A model generated the notes under the pieces. The model did not search any database, had not been told where the DNA came from, and worked only from the letters and a program-made list of their open reading frames with translations. Below, piece after piece: positions 17,787 to 25,549 of a stretch of DNA of 42,224 nucleotides. The first letter of the stretch is position 1; each line of letters opens with the position of its first letter. This stretch comes from Bryobacterales bacterium. GTDB taxonomy: Bacteria > Acidobacteriota > Terriglobia > Bryobacterales > Bryobacteraceae. The stretch spans positions 1 through 42,224 of the forward strand of contig SHUD01000019.1 of the NCBI GenBank assembly GCA_009697505.1, in the 5' to 3' direction. The position numbers and the translations under genes were made by a program.

Positions 17787-19652
17787 ATGGCGTGGAATGT
17801 TACTCGTCGCGTGTTTTCTACACTAATTGGGACGGTGCTCGTGGCCCTTCCGTTGGCCGCTCAGTTCCCGGCCATTGTGGTCAACGACAATCGTACGCCT
17901 GCTGGTGCTGGCGTCCAAAACGGTGTACTGACGCTGAATTTGGAGATTACCAAGGGCGTCTGGCATCCGGAAGCCGAAACCGGCGAAGCCATGGGTGTTT
18001 ACGCGTTCGGCGAGGCCGGGAAAAAGCTGCAGATCCCAGGCCCGACACTGCGCGTTCCGCAGGGCACCACGATGGATATCACCGTGCGCAGCAACGTGGA
18101 CGCGCCCGCCACCGTACACGGCATGCATTCGCGCCCGGGCAGTGACAGTGACGTGGTCATCATCGAGCCGCGCAAAACCCGGCATTTCCGTTTCGTGGCT
18201 GGCGTTCCCGGCACGTACCTGTATTGGGCAGTGACTCCCGATGGAGAGCGCGGCGACCGCCGCGTGGTCGATTCGCTGCTGAACGGAGCCTTCGTGGTTG
18301 ATCCCCCAGGCGGTTCAGTCGACGATCGTATCTTTGTGCTGGAGCGCTGGGTCGGACCCACGCGTACCGCGATCAACGGCAAGTCCTGGCCCTTTACCGA
18401 GCGTCTCAACTATGAAGTCGGCCAGAAAGTCCACTGGCGCATCGTCAACGCTTCCGATTTGAGCCACCCCATGCATCTGCACGGCTTCCATTTCCAGCTC
18501 GATGGGGAAGGCGATGGCGAGCACTATAAGACCTACGTCGACGGGAAGCAGCCGTTGGAGTTCACGCAGAACGTGGAAATCGGTAATACGTTCGAGATGA
18601 CGTATACGCCGCACGAGCCAGGCCGCTGGCTGTATCACTGCCATCGCATTCCGCACATGCGCCTGCCCATCGATATCGAACCGGCAGATGGTCTGGTCGT
18701 CGATAAACATAAGCACGCGCAACACAATATGGATGATGAATACATGGGGATGGGCGGCATGATTATGGGCATCACCGTAACCGGAAAGCCTAGCATTGAT
18801 ACGACGACCATGTGGCAGCCACGGAAGCGCTACGAGCTTACCGTGGGAACCCAAGCCGGCGACGCCCGTTTCTTTCAGCTGGGATGGCGCGACCTGGGAG
18901 CCAACAATAAACCGCACGTGAGTAAAGCGTTGAGCGGACCCCCGATCGTGCTGGTGCAGAACGAACCCATCGAGATCAATGTGGTCAATAAGTCCAAGGA
19001 GGCTACCAGCATCCATTGGCACGGGATTGAGATCGAGAGTTACTACGACGGCGTGCCCGGATGGGGAGGCCTCGGCGATAAGAAAACGCCGGCCGTGCAA
19101 CCGGGAGAAAGCTTCACGGTGCGCATGATTCCGCCGCGTGCGGGAAGTTTCATTTACCACACGCACTGGCACGATGCCGGGCAGTTAACCGGCGGTGTGT
19201 TCGGTCCGCTGATCGTGCTGAAGCCCGGCGAGAAGTACGATCCGGAGACCGACAAGAGTTTCATTTTCAGCCAGAGCCCGGCTGAGCCGTTTGACGGAGC
19301 GATGACGCTGATGAACGGGTCGGCGCAGCCCCACCTGATTGAGCTGAAGACCAATACGAAATACCGGTTCCGGATGATGAACATCACGCCGTCGGTAAAC
19401 AATCTGCGCGTCTCGTTGCTGAACGGGGGCATGCCCGTGCAGTGGCGCGTGGTCGCCAAGGATGCCGTGGACAAAGAATATCCGGTCAAGCAGCTCGCCG
19501 ATCAGGAGATCGCCGTCAGCGAAACCTTCGACTTCGAGTACACGGCCACGACGGACCAGGAGTTGACTTTGGTTGGACTGGCGCCGAATAACGGCCGCCG
19601 CGCCGTGCAGACGATCCTGTTCCACGGCGGGCCGCCCACGCATACCGATTAA
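17787..19652 (+). CDS. Exported four-cupredoxin multicopper oxidase with permuted domain order
   Basis: I start at the ATG at 17787 (AAGGAG eight bases upstream) because it yields a signal peptide ending PLAAQ; the protein is 621 residues. Four cupredoxin-like domains can be traced. Domain A (30-170) has only HGMH (111-114), and YLYWA (144-148) where a HxH would be expected. Domain B (180-300) has HPMHLHGFHF (227-236) and HCHRIPH (284-290), the type 1 and trinuclear ligands normally found in the last laccase domain. A Met/His-rich linker (308-327) follows. Domain C (380-480) has HWHG (410-413) and HTHWHD (458-463), normally in the first domain. Domain D (490-621) lacks ligands. All ten usual Cys/His ligands are present but in reverse domain order. 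It should oxidise phenolics, metals or another reductant outside the cytoplasm. The next gene starts 11 bases later. Confidence 0.88.
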   Translation: MAWNVTRRVFSTLIGTVLVALPLAAQFPAIVVNDNRTPAGAGVQNGVLTLNLEITKGVWHPEAETGEAMGVYAFGEAGKKLQIPGPTLRVPQGTTMDITVRSNVDAPATVHGMHSRPGSDSDVVIIEPRKTRHFRFVAGVPGTYLYWAVTPDGERGDRRVVDSLLNGAFVVDPPGGSVDDRIFVLERWVGPTRTAINGKSWPFTERLNYEVGQKVHWRIVNASDLSHPMHLHGFHFQLDGEGDGEHYKTYVDGKQPLEFTQNVEIGNTFEMTYTPHEPGRWLYHCHRIPHMRLPIDIEPADGLVVDKHKHAQHNMDDEYMGMGGMIMGITVTGKPSIDTTTMWQPRKRYELTVGTQAGDARFFQLGWRDLGANNKPHVSKALSGPPIVLVQNEPIEINVVNKSKEATSIHWHGIEIESYYDGVPGWGGLGDKKTPAVQPGESFTVRMIPPRAGSFIYHTHWHDAGQLTGGVFGPLIVLKPGEKYDPETDKSFIFSQSPAEPFDGAMTLMNGSAQPHLIELKTNTKYRFRMMNITPSVNNLRVSLLNGGMPVQWRVVAKDAVDKEYPVKQLADQEIAVSETFDFEYTATTDQELTLVGLAPNNGRRAVQTILFHGGPPTHTD

Positions 19653-19663
19653 AGGGGTAAGGG

Positions 19664-20458
19664 ATGCGGTCACGCTCATTCGTGTTGGGCTTCGTGATAG
19701 TGATGGGAAGCCAGACGGCTTCCGCGCAGTGGCTGAACCATCCGACGCCCGGTATTCCGCGCACGGCGGACGGCAAGCCGAATCTCGCGGCTCCGGCTCC
19801 CAAGGCCGCTGACGGCAAGCCGGATCTCTCGGGACTCTGGGCGCTTTCGCGTAATCCCCCGCGCAATGCACCGGCGGTGGGAGTTGGACCCAACCTGGAC
19901 GACTACATGCGCCCGGGTGAGAGCATTCCGCCGATGCTGCCCGCCGCCGAAGCGCTCTACCGGCAGCGCCGCGCGAATCAATCCGCGGACCGTCCTTCGG
20001 GACACTGCCTGCCGCACGGCATCCCCGATCAGATGCTGTTGGGCGCGCCCATCAAGATCGTGCAGAACCCCGGCCTTACGTTAATCCTCTACGAGGAGTT
20101 CACGCGCTTCCGGCAGATCTTCACCGATGGCCGCGGCCATCCTCCGGTGGCGACTCCGGCTTGGTTTGGCTTTTCGGTTGGCAAGTGGGAAGGCGATTCG
20201 TTCATCGTGGAGACGCGCGGCTTCAACGATAAGAGCTGGCTTGACGATTACGGCCGTCCGCACACGGAAGCGCTCCACACCATCGAACGCTTCGGCCGCC
20301 GCGATTTCGGACACATGGAGGTGGAGATCACTATTGACGATCCACAATCCTACACCAAGCCCTGGTCTTTCCCGCTGCAATTCCAACTGCTCGCCGACAC
20401 GGAGCTGATTGAAGACGTCTGCGACAACGAGAAAGACGTCGTTCACTTACGTCACTAA
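19664..20458 (+). CDS. Exported protein of unknown family (paralogue of 30997-31800)
   Basis: This 264-residue protein has a signal peptide (residues 1-21, ending ASAQ), then TPGIPRTADGKPNL and ADGKPDLSGLW, a segment I recognise from many acidobacterial secreted proteins of unknown function. Later landmarks are CLPHGIP, IVQNPGLTLILYE, GKWEGDSFIVETRGFND, KSWLDDYGRPHTEALHTIERF and EITIDDPQSYTKPW (none longer than a motif). The second copy in the window shares CLPPGLP, GHWEGDTLVVDVTNFNDKTWL and IEDPKVFTKPW, so this is a real family with conserved Trp, Asp and His positions. It follows the multicopper oxidase by 11 bases and is probably cotranscribed. I cannot assign a function. Confidence 0.75.
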   Translation: MRSRSFVLGFVIVMGSQTASAQWLNHPTPGIPRTADGKPNLAAPAPKAADGKPDLSGLWALSRNPPRNAPAVGVGPNLDDYMRPGESIPPMLPAAEALYRQRRANQSADRPSGHCLPHGIPDQMLLGAPIKIVQNPGLTLILYEEFTRFRQIFTDGRGHPPVATPAWFGFSVGKWEGDSFIVETRGFNDKSWLDDYGRPHTEALHTIERFGRRDFGHMEVEITIDDPQSYTKPWSFPLQFQLLADTELIEDVCDNEKDVVHLRH

Positions 20459-20474
20459 GTAGTTGCCAACACTC

Positions 20475-20499
20475 GCATCATCCGGCATCACGATGATGC
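20475..20499. terminator. Stem-loop between convergent genes
   Basis: GCATCATC (20475-20482) pairs with GATGATGC (20492-20499) over a 9-base loop in the 55-base gap between two convergent genes. No T-tract follows on either strand. A bidirectional termination role is plausible from position only. Confidence 0.3.
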
Positions 20500-20513
20500 A
20501 GGGGTCTGGTCCC

Positions 20514-22217
20514 TTACGGCAGCGCGTAGACCAGCATGGCGTTGATCGCCTTGGGTGGCCGGACTTCTTTGGCCAGTGACGCGGGAATCGAAGTTCCCCA
20601 GCTCCCACCGCCGGTGCCCACTGGTACTGCGATGTACTGCTTGCCCTTCGCCATGTAAGAAATGGGGAATCCCTGCGGCGACGTCAGCGTGCGCGTCTGC
20701 CACAGAATCTTGCCCGTGGCGGCGTCGTAGGCGTACAGATGCCGGTCCCAGTCTCCGCTGAACGCCAGGCCACCCGCCGTGGTGAGCGCGGCCGTATTCA
20801 TGGGAGTCGGCACGCGGTGGCGCCACAGGACTTTGCCCGATTTGAGGTCGAGCGCCAGGAACTCGCCCAAATTGCCGCCGCCGGCCGGATGCTTGTAATC
20901 GACGCGCCGCACCGGGCCGTTACCGCCCTTGCCGATTTCTTTTTGCACCGCGTTGAAGGTGGCCCGCTCGCAGGTGAGCTCGATGGGGATGTACAAGGCA
21001 GTGGTTTGCGGGCTGAACGCCATCGCGCGCCAATCCTTGAGCCCCGCCGTACTCGGGCACATGTCGACTTCCACGCCGATCTTCGGAATCTTCTCCGGCC
21101 GGTAAGTGACCTTGCCCGATTCCGGCCCTACCTCGACTAAGTTCTGGTAGCCAATGTCCGTGGCATGCACGAAAGTCCCGTTGATACGGTCGAGCTGCCA
21201 CAGGATGCCCAGCTTGCCCATCTTGAACAGCGATTTGCGGCCGTTGAGGTCGATCAGCACGCTCTCGAAGACTTCGTCCATGTCATGCGTCTCGGCATGC
21301 AGGTGTTGATAATACCACTGCATTTTTCCGGTGTCGGGATTGAGCGCCAGCGTCGAGTTGGTATACAGCGCGTCGCCCTCGGTGCCGCGCACGGCGCGCG
21401 CCCACGGCTTGGCCTGCGCCGTCGCCCAATAGACGAGATTAGTTTCCGGATCGTAGCTGCCGGGAATCCACGCATCGCCGCCCGCGCGGAAACGCAGCGG
21501 CAGGTCGCCCCAGCTCTCGCCCCCTGGCTCGCCCGGACGCGCGATGGTCGAAGTCTGCCACAACTGCTTGCCGGTGGCGGCGTCGTGACCGGTGATAAAG
21601 CAGACGTCTTCCTTGTACCGGTTGCAGCCACCGATGCCGGCGATAACTTTTCCGCGCGCCACGATCGGCCCCGACGTAAATCCGTAGCCCACCTTGGAAT
21701 CAGCCACCGTGGTATCCCACACCAACTTGCCGGTGCGCGCCTCGATGGCGATGATATGCGCGTCGTTGGTGGTGGCGAAAATCCTGTCGCCGAAGATCGC
21801 GATATTGCGTTGCACCCCTCCGATGACGCTGCCGGCCGGGGCTGCCACTTCCCGCGCTTTCGGGCGGTATTCCCAGATGAGATCCCCCGTCGCCGCGTCC
21901 AGAGCCTGAATTGTCCCGTGAGGGTTGGGCAAGTACATGACGCCGTCGTGCACTAAAGGCGTGGGTTCCTGCGCGCCATCTTCCATGGCCCACGACCACG
22001 CCAGTTGCAATCGCTGCACGTTGTCGCGCTTGATCTGATCCAGCGGGCTGTAGCCCCAGCCGTTATCCGTGCGCCTCCACGTGATCCAATCGCCCGGCGC
22101 CGGATTGCGCAGCATCGCTTCGGTGACGGGCTGGAAGTCTTTGACCTGCGCGTACAGCCACAGGCTTCCTGCTAGCGCGAGACCAATCAAGACCGGTATT
22201 CCAATGCGCAGTTTCAT
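20514..22217 (-). CDS. Exported PQQ-dependent alcohol dehydrogenase-like quinoprotein
   Basis: I start at the ATG at 22217, which has AAGGAG close upstream and opens a signal sequence; the protein is 567 residues. It is an eight-bladed PQQ propeller of the methanol/alcohol dehydrogenase type. Tryptophan-docking repeats include IQALDAATGDLIWEY, IAIEARTGKLVWDT, TGHDAATGKQLWQ, LALNPDTGKMQWYYQ, LALDLKSGKVLWRH and YAYDAATGKILWQT. WIPGSYDPETNLVYWATAQAKPW-type blade sequence and DMDE near the active site are also seen. Unlike type II enzymes it has no heme c domain, so it needs a separate electron acceptor. GCNRYKEDVC places two cysteines nine residues apart near residue 197, a possible disulfide. 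The downstream plus-strand neighbour is convergent. Confidence 0.85.
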   Translation of the reverse strand: MKLRIGIPVLIGLALAGSLWLYAQVKDFQPVTEAMLRNPAPGDWITWRRTDNGWGYSPLDQIKRDNVQRLQLAWSWAMEDGAQEPTPLVHDGVMYLPNPHGTIQALDAATGDLIWEYRPKAREVAAPAGSVIGGVQRNIAIFGDRIFATTNDAHIIAIEARTGKLVWDTTVADSKVGYGFTSGPIVARGKVIAGIGGCNRYKEDVCFITGHDAATGKQLWQTSTIARPGEPGGESWGDLPLRFRAGGDAWIPGSYDPETNLVYWATAQAKPWARAVRGTEGDALYTNSTLALNPDTGKMQWYYQHLHAETHDMDEVFESVLIDLNGRKSLFKMGKLGILWQLDRINGTFVHATDIGYQNLVEVGPESGKVTYRPEKIPKIGVEVDMCPSTAGLKDWRAMAFSPQTTALYIPIELTCERATFNAVQKEIGKGGNGPVRRVDYKHPAGGGNLGEFLALDLKSGKVLWRHRVPTPMNTAALTTAGGLAFSGDWDRHLYAYDAATGKILWQTRTLTSPQGFPISYMAKGKQYIAVPVGTGGGSWGTSIPASLAKEVRPPKAINAMLVYALP

Positions 22218-22253
22218 GAGGACTCCTTTCACCCAAGCGGATGCTGTTGCGTT

Positions 22254-23186
22254 CTAACGGGCCGGGTTCGTCGCCCGGTACTGCTGCAGCGCGGCGGGCG
22301 TCGTCCGGATCATCTTCCAGCCTTCGTTGAGGCGCCGCGTGACGGCGGCCCCGCTGGTGGCCGTGATGCCGCAGGCTACGTTATGCGCCTTGCAGGCTCG
22401 CAAGATTGTTTGGAAGCCCTGCTCCACCTCGGGCGAATTTTGCGGGACGCCTAGATTGCGCGAAAGATCCGATCCCTGGCCCAGGAACAGCGCGCCCACG
22501 CCCGGCGTAGCCGCGATCGAGTCGACATTCTTCAACCCTTCGGCGGATTCGATCATGACGATCGCCATCAGGTCCCCATCGGGATTGAGCGGCCAAACGT
22601 CGGCGCGGCGGTCGTACTCTTCAAGCCCGATGCCCCACACCCACAGTGCGTAACCAGGCGCATGCCCCCGCGTTCCCAGGGGCATCTGATACTTGGACGT
22701 TTTCAACTGCGGATAGCGCATGCTGGCGACGGCGCGCGAAGCTTGGTCGGCGTTGTCGACGTCATTAAAAATCACGCCCATCAGGCCCAGGTCGAGCGCC
22801 TGCTTGACCACCCAGCCGCCGCCTTCGGCTCCCGACGGCGCGAAGCGCGCAAACAGCGCCACGTTGGGCTGGGAGTTGCCTTTCTTGGCGGCCAGGGCTC
22901 GGTCAATCATGCCGATCGCAAAATGATGCAGGCCCTGAAAATCCATCGGACCGTGTTCCATCTCCAGGTACACGTAATCGATATCGGAGCGGGCCATGGT
23001 GCGCGCCTCCTCCAGCGACAGAGATCCGGTTTGAAAGCCGATGAAGGGCTTGCCCGCGGCAAGTTTTTCGATCACCGGGTTGAGATGCTTGGGCTGGGTC
23101 TGCGCGGCTGCCGTGCCGGAGAGCGCGCCGAGCAGAGCGGCGGTCCACAGCAACGCTCGTGATCCTGAAGCAGGAAACAATTTCAT
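22254..23186 (-). CDS. HpcH/HpaI-type aldolase with a signal peptide
   Basis: This 310-residue protein belongs to the HpcH/HpaI (class II pyruvate aldolase, citrate-lyase-beta-like) family. Family signatures are [57 protein letters not shown] and [14 protein letters not shown]. The metal-ligand Glu of MIESAEG and the Asp of the usual GxxDLS region can be picked out, although the latter reads GQGSDLS. Strikingly, residues 1-28 form a signal peptide ([18 protein letters not shown]), whereas family enzymes with known roles in aromatic breakdown are cytoplasmic. The PQQ dehydrogenase follows 36 bases downstream on the same strand, so they may be one transcript. Its substrate is unknown; a 2-keto-acid aldol is the family expectation. 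Confidence 0.85.
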   Translation of the reverse strand: MKLFPASGSRALLWTAALLGALSGTAAAQTQPKHLNPVIEKLAAGKPFIGFQTGSLSLEEARTMARSDIDYVYLEMEHGPMDFQGLHHFAIGMIDRALAAKKGNSQPNVALFARFAPSGAEGGGWVVKQALDLGLMGVIFNDVDNADQASRAVASMRYPQLKTSKYQMPLGTRGHAPGYALWVWGIGLEEYDRRADVWPLNPDGDLMAIVMIESAEGLKNVDSIAATPGVGALFLGQGSDLSRNLGVPQNSPEVEQGFQTILRACKAHNVACGITATSGAAVTRRLNEGWKMIRTTPAALQQYRATNPAR

Positions 23187-23357
23187 ACGCTAGCCTCCTT
23201 GGGGCTGGGGGAAGTATCAAACTTCCCATCACTGTATCAGATGGCGCATCCGAGGGCCACGGCGAGCGGCGCGCCCCAATCCGTTCTATACTGTAGTCGG
23301 ATGCACCGCCTTGCCCCTGTGTGGCGTTGCGGCGCGTTCCAGATCGTTCCCTATCGT

Positions 23358-23759
23358 ATGGATTTTCGAATCCGTGTCCTGGTTGCAAAACCCGGCTTGG
23401 ACGGACATGATCGCGGCGCCAAGGTAATCGCCCGGGCGCTGCGGGATGCTGGCATGGAGGTGGTCTACACCGGACTCCGCCAGACGCCAGAGATGATCGT
23501 CAATGCGGCGCTCGAAGAGGATGTTCAGGTCATTGGCCTGTCGATCCTTTCCGGCGCGCATAACGCCATCGTGCCCCGCGTGATAGAACTGCTGAAGCAG
23601 AAAGGGATGACCGATGTACTGGTCATCGTGGGAGGCATCATTCCGGATGAGGATGCCCTCGATCTCAAGCGCCAGGGAGTGGCCGCCGTATTTCAACCCG
23701 GCGCACCGCTCCAGGGCATTGTGGAATTCATCCGCGACAAAGTGAAGCAGGCGGCTTGA
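23358..23759 (+). CDS. Stand-alone cobalamin-binding domain (methylmalonyl-CoA mutase C-terminal type)
   Basis: I begin at the ATG at 23358 (133 residues) because the protein then opens as family members do, with [26 protein letters not shown] is the DxHxxG motif whose His replaces the lower axial base of B12. SILSGAH and [12 protein letters not shown] match the nucleotide-tail pocket, and the end ([17 protein letters not shown]) is close to the usual VFGPGT. It is the small, B12-binding chain of an acyl-CoA mutase such as methylmalonyl-CoA, ethylmalonyl-CoA or isobutyryl-CoA mutase. The large catalytic chain is not in this window. No clear ribosome binding site is seen, so an upstream ATG at 23301 remains possible. 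Confidence 0.85.
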   Translation: MDFRIRVLVAKPGLDGHDRGAKVIARALRDAGMEVVYTGLRQTPEMIVNAALEEDVQVIGLSILSGAHNAIVPRVIELLKQKGMTDVLVIVGGIIPDEDALDLKRQGVAAVFQPGAPLQGIVEFIRDKVKQAA

Positions 23760-23813
23760 AGCCGCCAGGAACGAGCGCACAGCGTTAGCGTTGTGCGCGA
23801 ATAAAGGAAAGAC

Positions 23814-25163
23814 ATGCAAGAAAAATTGAATATCGCGGTGTTCGTCGATTACGACAACATCGAGATCGGACTGAAGTCCACCCTGCGGCGCGAATTTGAC
23901 GTTTCGCTGGCGCTCGATGCGCTCAAGGAGCGCGGCGACATCGTCGCCAAATTCGCCTACGCCAACTGGGGACGCCAGGACGGCGCCACCCGGCAGATGG
24001 CGGAAAGCGCCGTGCAGATGGTGCAGCGGATTCCCTCGCCGCGCGGCGATAAGAATGGCGCCGATATCAACCTGGCGCTGGATGCGCTGGAAATGGCTTT
24101 CACGCACACGCATGTCAATGCGTTTGCCATCGTCAGCGGAGACAGCGATTTTATTCCACTGGTCAACAAGCTGAAGGAATACGGCAAGACCGTATTCGTG
24201 GTGGGCGGCAAGGCGTTCACCTCGACCATTCTGCAGCAGAATTGTCACGAGTTCATCAGCTTTGAATCGCTGCTCTCCGATGTCGCTGTGCCGGCCACTG
24301 TGCTGGCCGTGGAATCGCGCGCCGTGCTCCAGCAGCGTCCCCGTGGTGAGCGTCCGGAACGGGGAGAACGCGGAGAACGTCCGGAACGCGGGGAACGCGG
24401 GGGCGGCGGTGGCCGCCGCGAGCGTCCCGCTCCGCTGGACCTCAATCAAGCCATGCCGCTGGTGGAACGCGCCCTGCAAGTACTCGAGCGCCGCGGTGTG
24501 CAGCCGCAGCTCGGTTTGCTCAAATCCACCATGCTGCAACTGGATTCCGCGTTTAACGAGCGCGCCTACGGCGGCTCCAGCTTCTCCGATTTCGTCGAGA
24601 AGTTGAAGCGCGCCGAACTCGTGAATGTTTCCGGCACCGGCGGGCGCTACATCATCGAGCGCAAAGGCTCGGCTGCCGCGCAACAACCCAATCTCAAACA
24701 TGAAGACCTGTTGCCGCCACTTCGCGACGTGCTCGAAAATCACCGCCTGGAAATCGAAAACGGCTGCCCGGTGGAGGATCTGGCCGGCTGGTTTGCAGCG
24801 GAACAACCCAGGTTCGATATGGCCGCCTATGGCTTCCAGCAGTTCACCGAGTTCCTGAACTACGCGCAGGACAAAACCGTCGTGCGGCTGGAACCCAACG
24901 AAGAGCAAGGCACGGTACTGGCATACCTGGGCGCTGAATTTTACCCGCCGGCCGAGCCGCCACGGCCCGAGCCCGAAGCCGCCGCCGAAGAAGAGATTGA
25001 AGAAGACGAGCCCCAGCCCTACGTGGAAGGCCAGCCGACCATCTTCGAACCCAATCCGCCGCCGGCCAAGCCCAAACGCGCTCCGGCTCGTAAGCGCACT
25101 TCCAAGCCCGCCGGTGGTGGCGGCGCGCAACGCCGTCCGCCGCGCCGCAAGAAGACGGACTGA
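23814..25163 (+). CDS. NYN-domain putative ribonuclease with OST-HTH/LOTUS domains
   Basis: This 449-residue protein opens with a NYN (PIN-like) nuclease domain: FVDYDNIE near residue 10, GADINLALDALEM near 82 and SGDSDFIPLVNKL near 107 supply the conserved acidic residues. A low-complexity linker (about 178-206) repeats the unit RGERPE/GERG and resembles RNA-binding RGG segments. An OST-HTH/LOTUS-like winged helix follows (about 210-280, with GSSFSDFVEKLKRAELV), then a second one (about 300-370, with YGFQQFTEFLNYAQD). The C-terminal 75 residues are acidic and then Lys/Arg/Pro-rich. NYN plus LOTUS proteins are thought to act on RNA. The stop overlaps the RidA start by one base, so the two are coupled. 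Confidence 0.88.
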   Translation: MQEKLNIAVFVDYDNIEIGLKSTLRREFDVSLALDALKERGDIVAKFAYANWGRQDGATRQMAESAVQMVQRIPSPRGDKNGADINLALDALEMAFTHTHVNAFAIVSGDSDFIPLVNKLKEYGKTVFVVGGKAFTSTILQQNCHEFISFESLLSDVAVPATVLAVESRAVLQQRPRGERPERGERGERPERGERGGGGGRRERPAPLDLNQAMPLVERALQVLERRGVQPQLGLLKSTMLQLDSAFNERAYGGSSFSDFVEKLKRAELVNVSGTGGRYIIERKGSAAAQQPNLKHEDLLPPLRDVLENHRLEIENGCPVEDLAGWFAAEQPRFDMAAYGFQQFTEFLNYAQDKTVVRLEPNEEQGTVLAYLGAEFYPPAEPPRPEPEAAAEEEIEEDEPQPYVEGQPTIFEPNPPPAKPKRAPARKRTSKPAGGGGAQRRPPRRKKTD

Positions 25164-25546
25164 TGATCGAGCGCGTCCTGCATCAGGGTGCGCCCACGCC
25201 GCGCGGGCCATATTCTTCGGCGGTCCGTGCCGGCGATTTTATCTTTGTCAGCGGAATGGGGCCTGTCGACGACACGGACCGCTACGTCTTCGGCGACATC
25301 CAACAGCAGACCCGCCAGACCCTGCTCAACTTGGGTAAGATCTTGCAGGACTGTGGGGCAAGTTTCGAAGATGTGGTGAAGTGTTCCGTGTTCCTGCGCG
25401 ATGCCAGCGAGTTTCCGCGGATGAACGAGATTTACAGCGAGTTTTTCGGCGCCATCAAGCCCGCGCGCACCACCGTGGAGGCCAAGTTTATCCAGCCCGA
25501 TATGCGCGTGGCGATTGACTGTGTGGCCTACCGGCCGCGCACTTGA
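25163..25546 (+). CDS. ridA: RidA (YjgF/YER057c) family enamine/imine deaminase
   Basis: This 127-residue protein has the usual RidA length and motifs: GPYSSAVRAGDFIFVSG, the catalytic-site Arg in KPARTTVEAKF near residue 101, and an MRVAIDCVAY ending. In characterised RidA the Arg binds the substrate carboxylate; the last strand commonly reads VEIE or VEID, and here it reads VAID. It should hydrolyse reactive enamines/imines released by PLP enzymes. Its ATG overlaps the stop of the NYN-LOTUS gene by one base, and it ends 3 bases before the convergent pyruvate kinase. Confidence 0.9.
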   Translation: MIERVLHQGAPTPRGPYSSAVRAGDFIFVSGMGPVDDTDRYVFGDIQQQTRQTLLNLGKILQDCGASFEDVVKCSVFLRDASEFPRMNEIYSEFFGAIKPARTTVEAKFIQPDMRVAIDCVAYRPRT

Positions 25547-25549
25547 TTC

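Noticed and set aside
24342-24425. Repeated GAACGCGG-type units as a CRISPR-like or tandem DNA repeat
   Set aside because: The repeats encode the in-frame RGERPE linker of the NYN protein and have no spacers.
23286-25211. 641-residue minus-strand frame opposite the B12 and NYN genes
   Set aside because: It covers two unrelated real genes in antisense and looks compositionally random.
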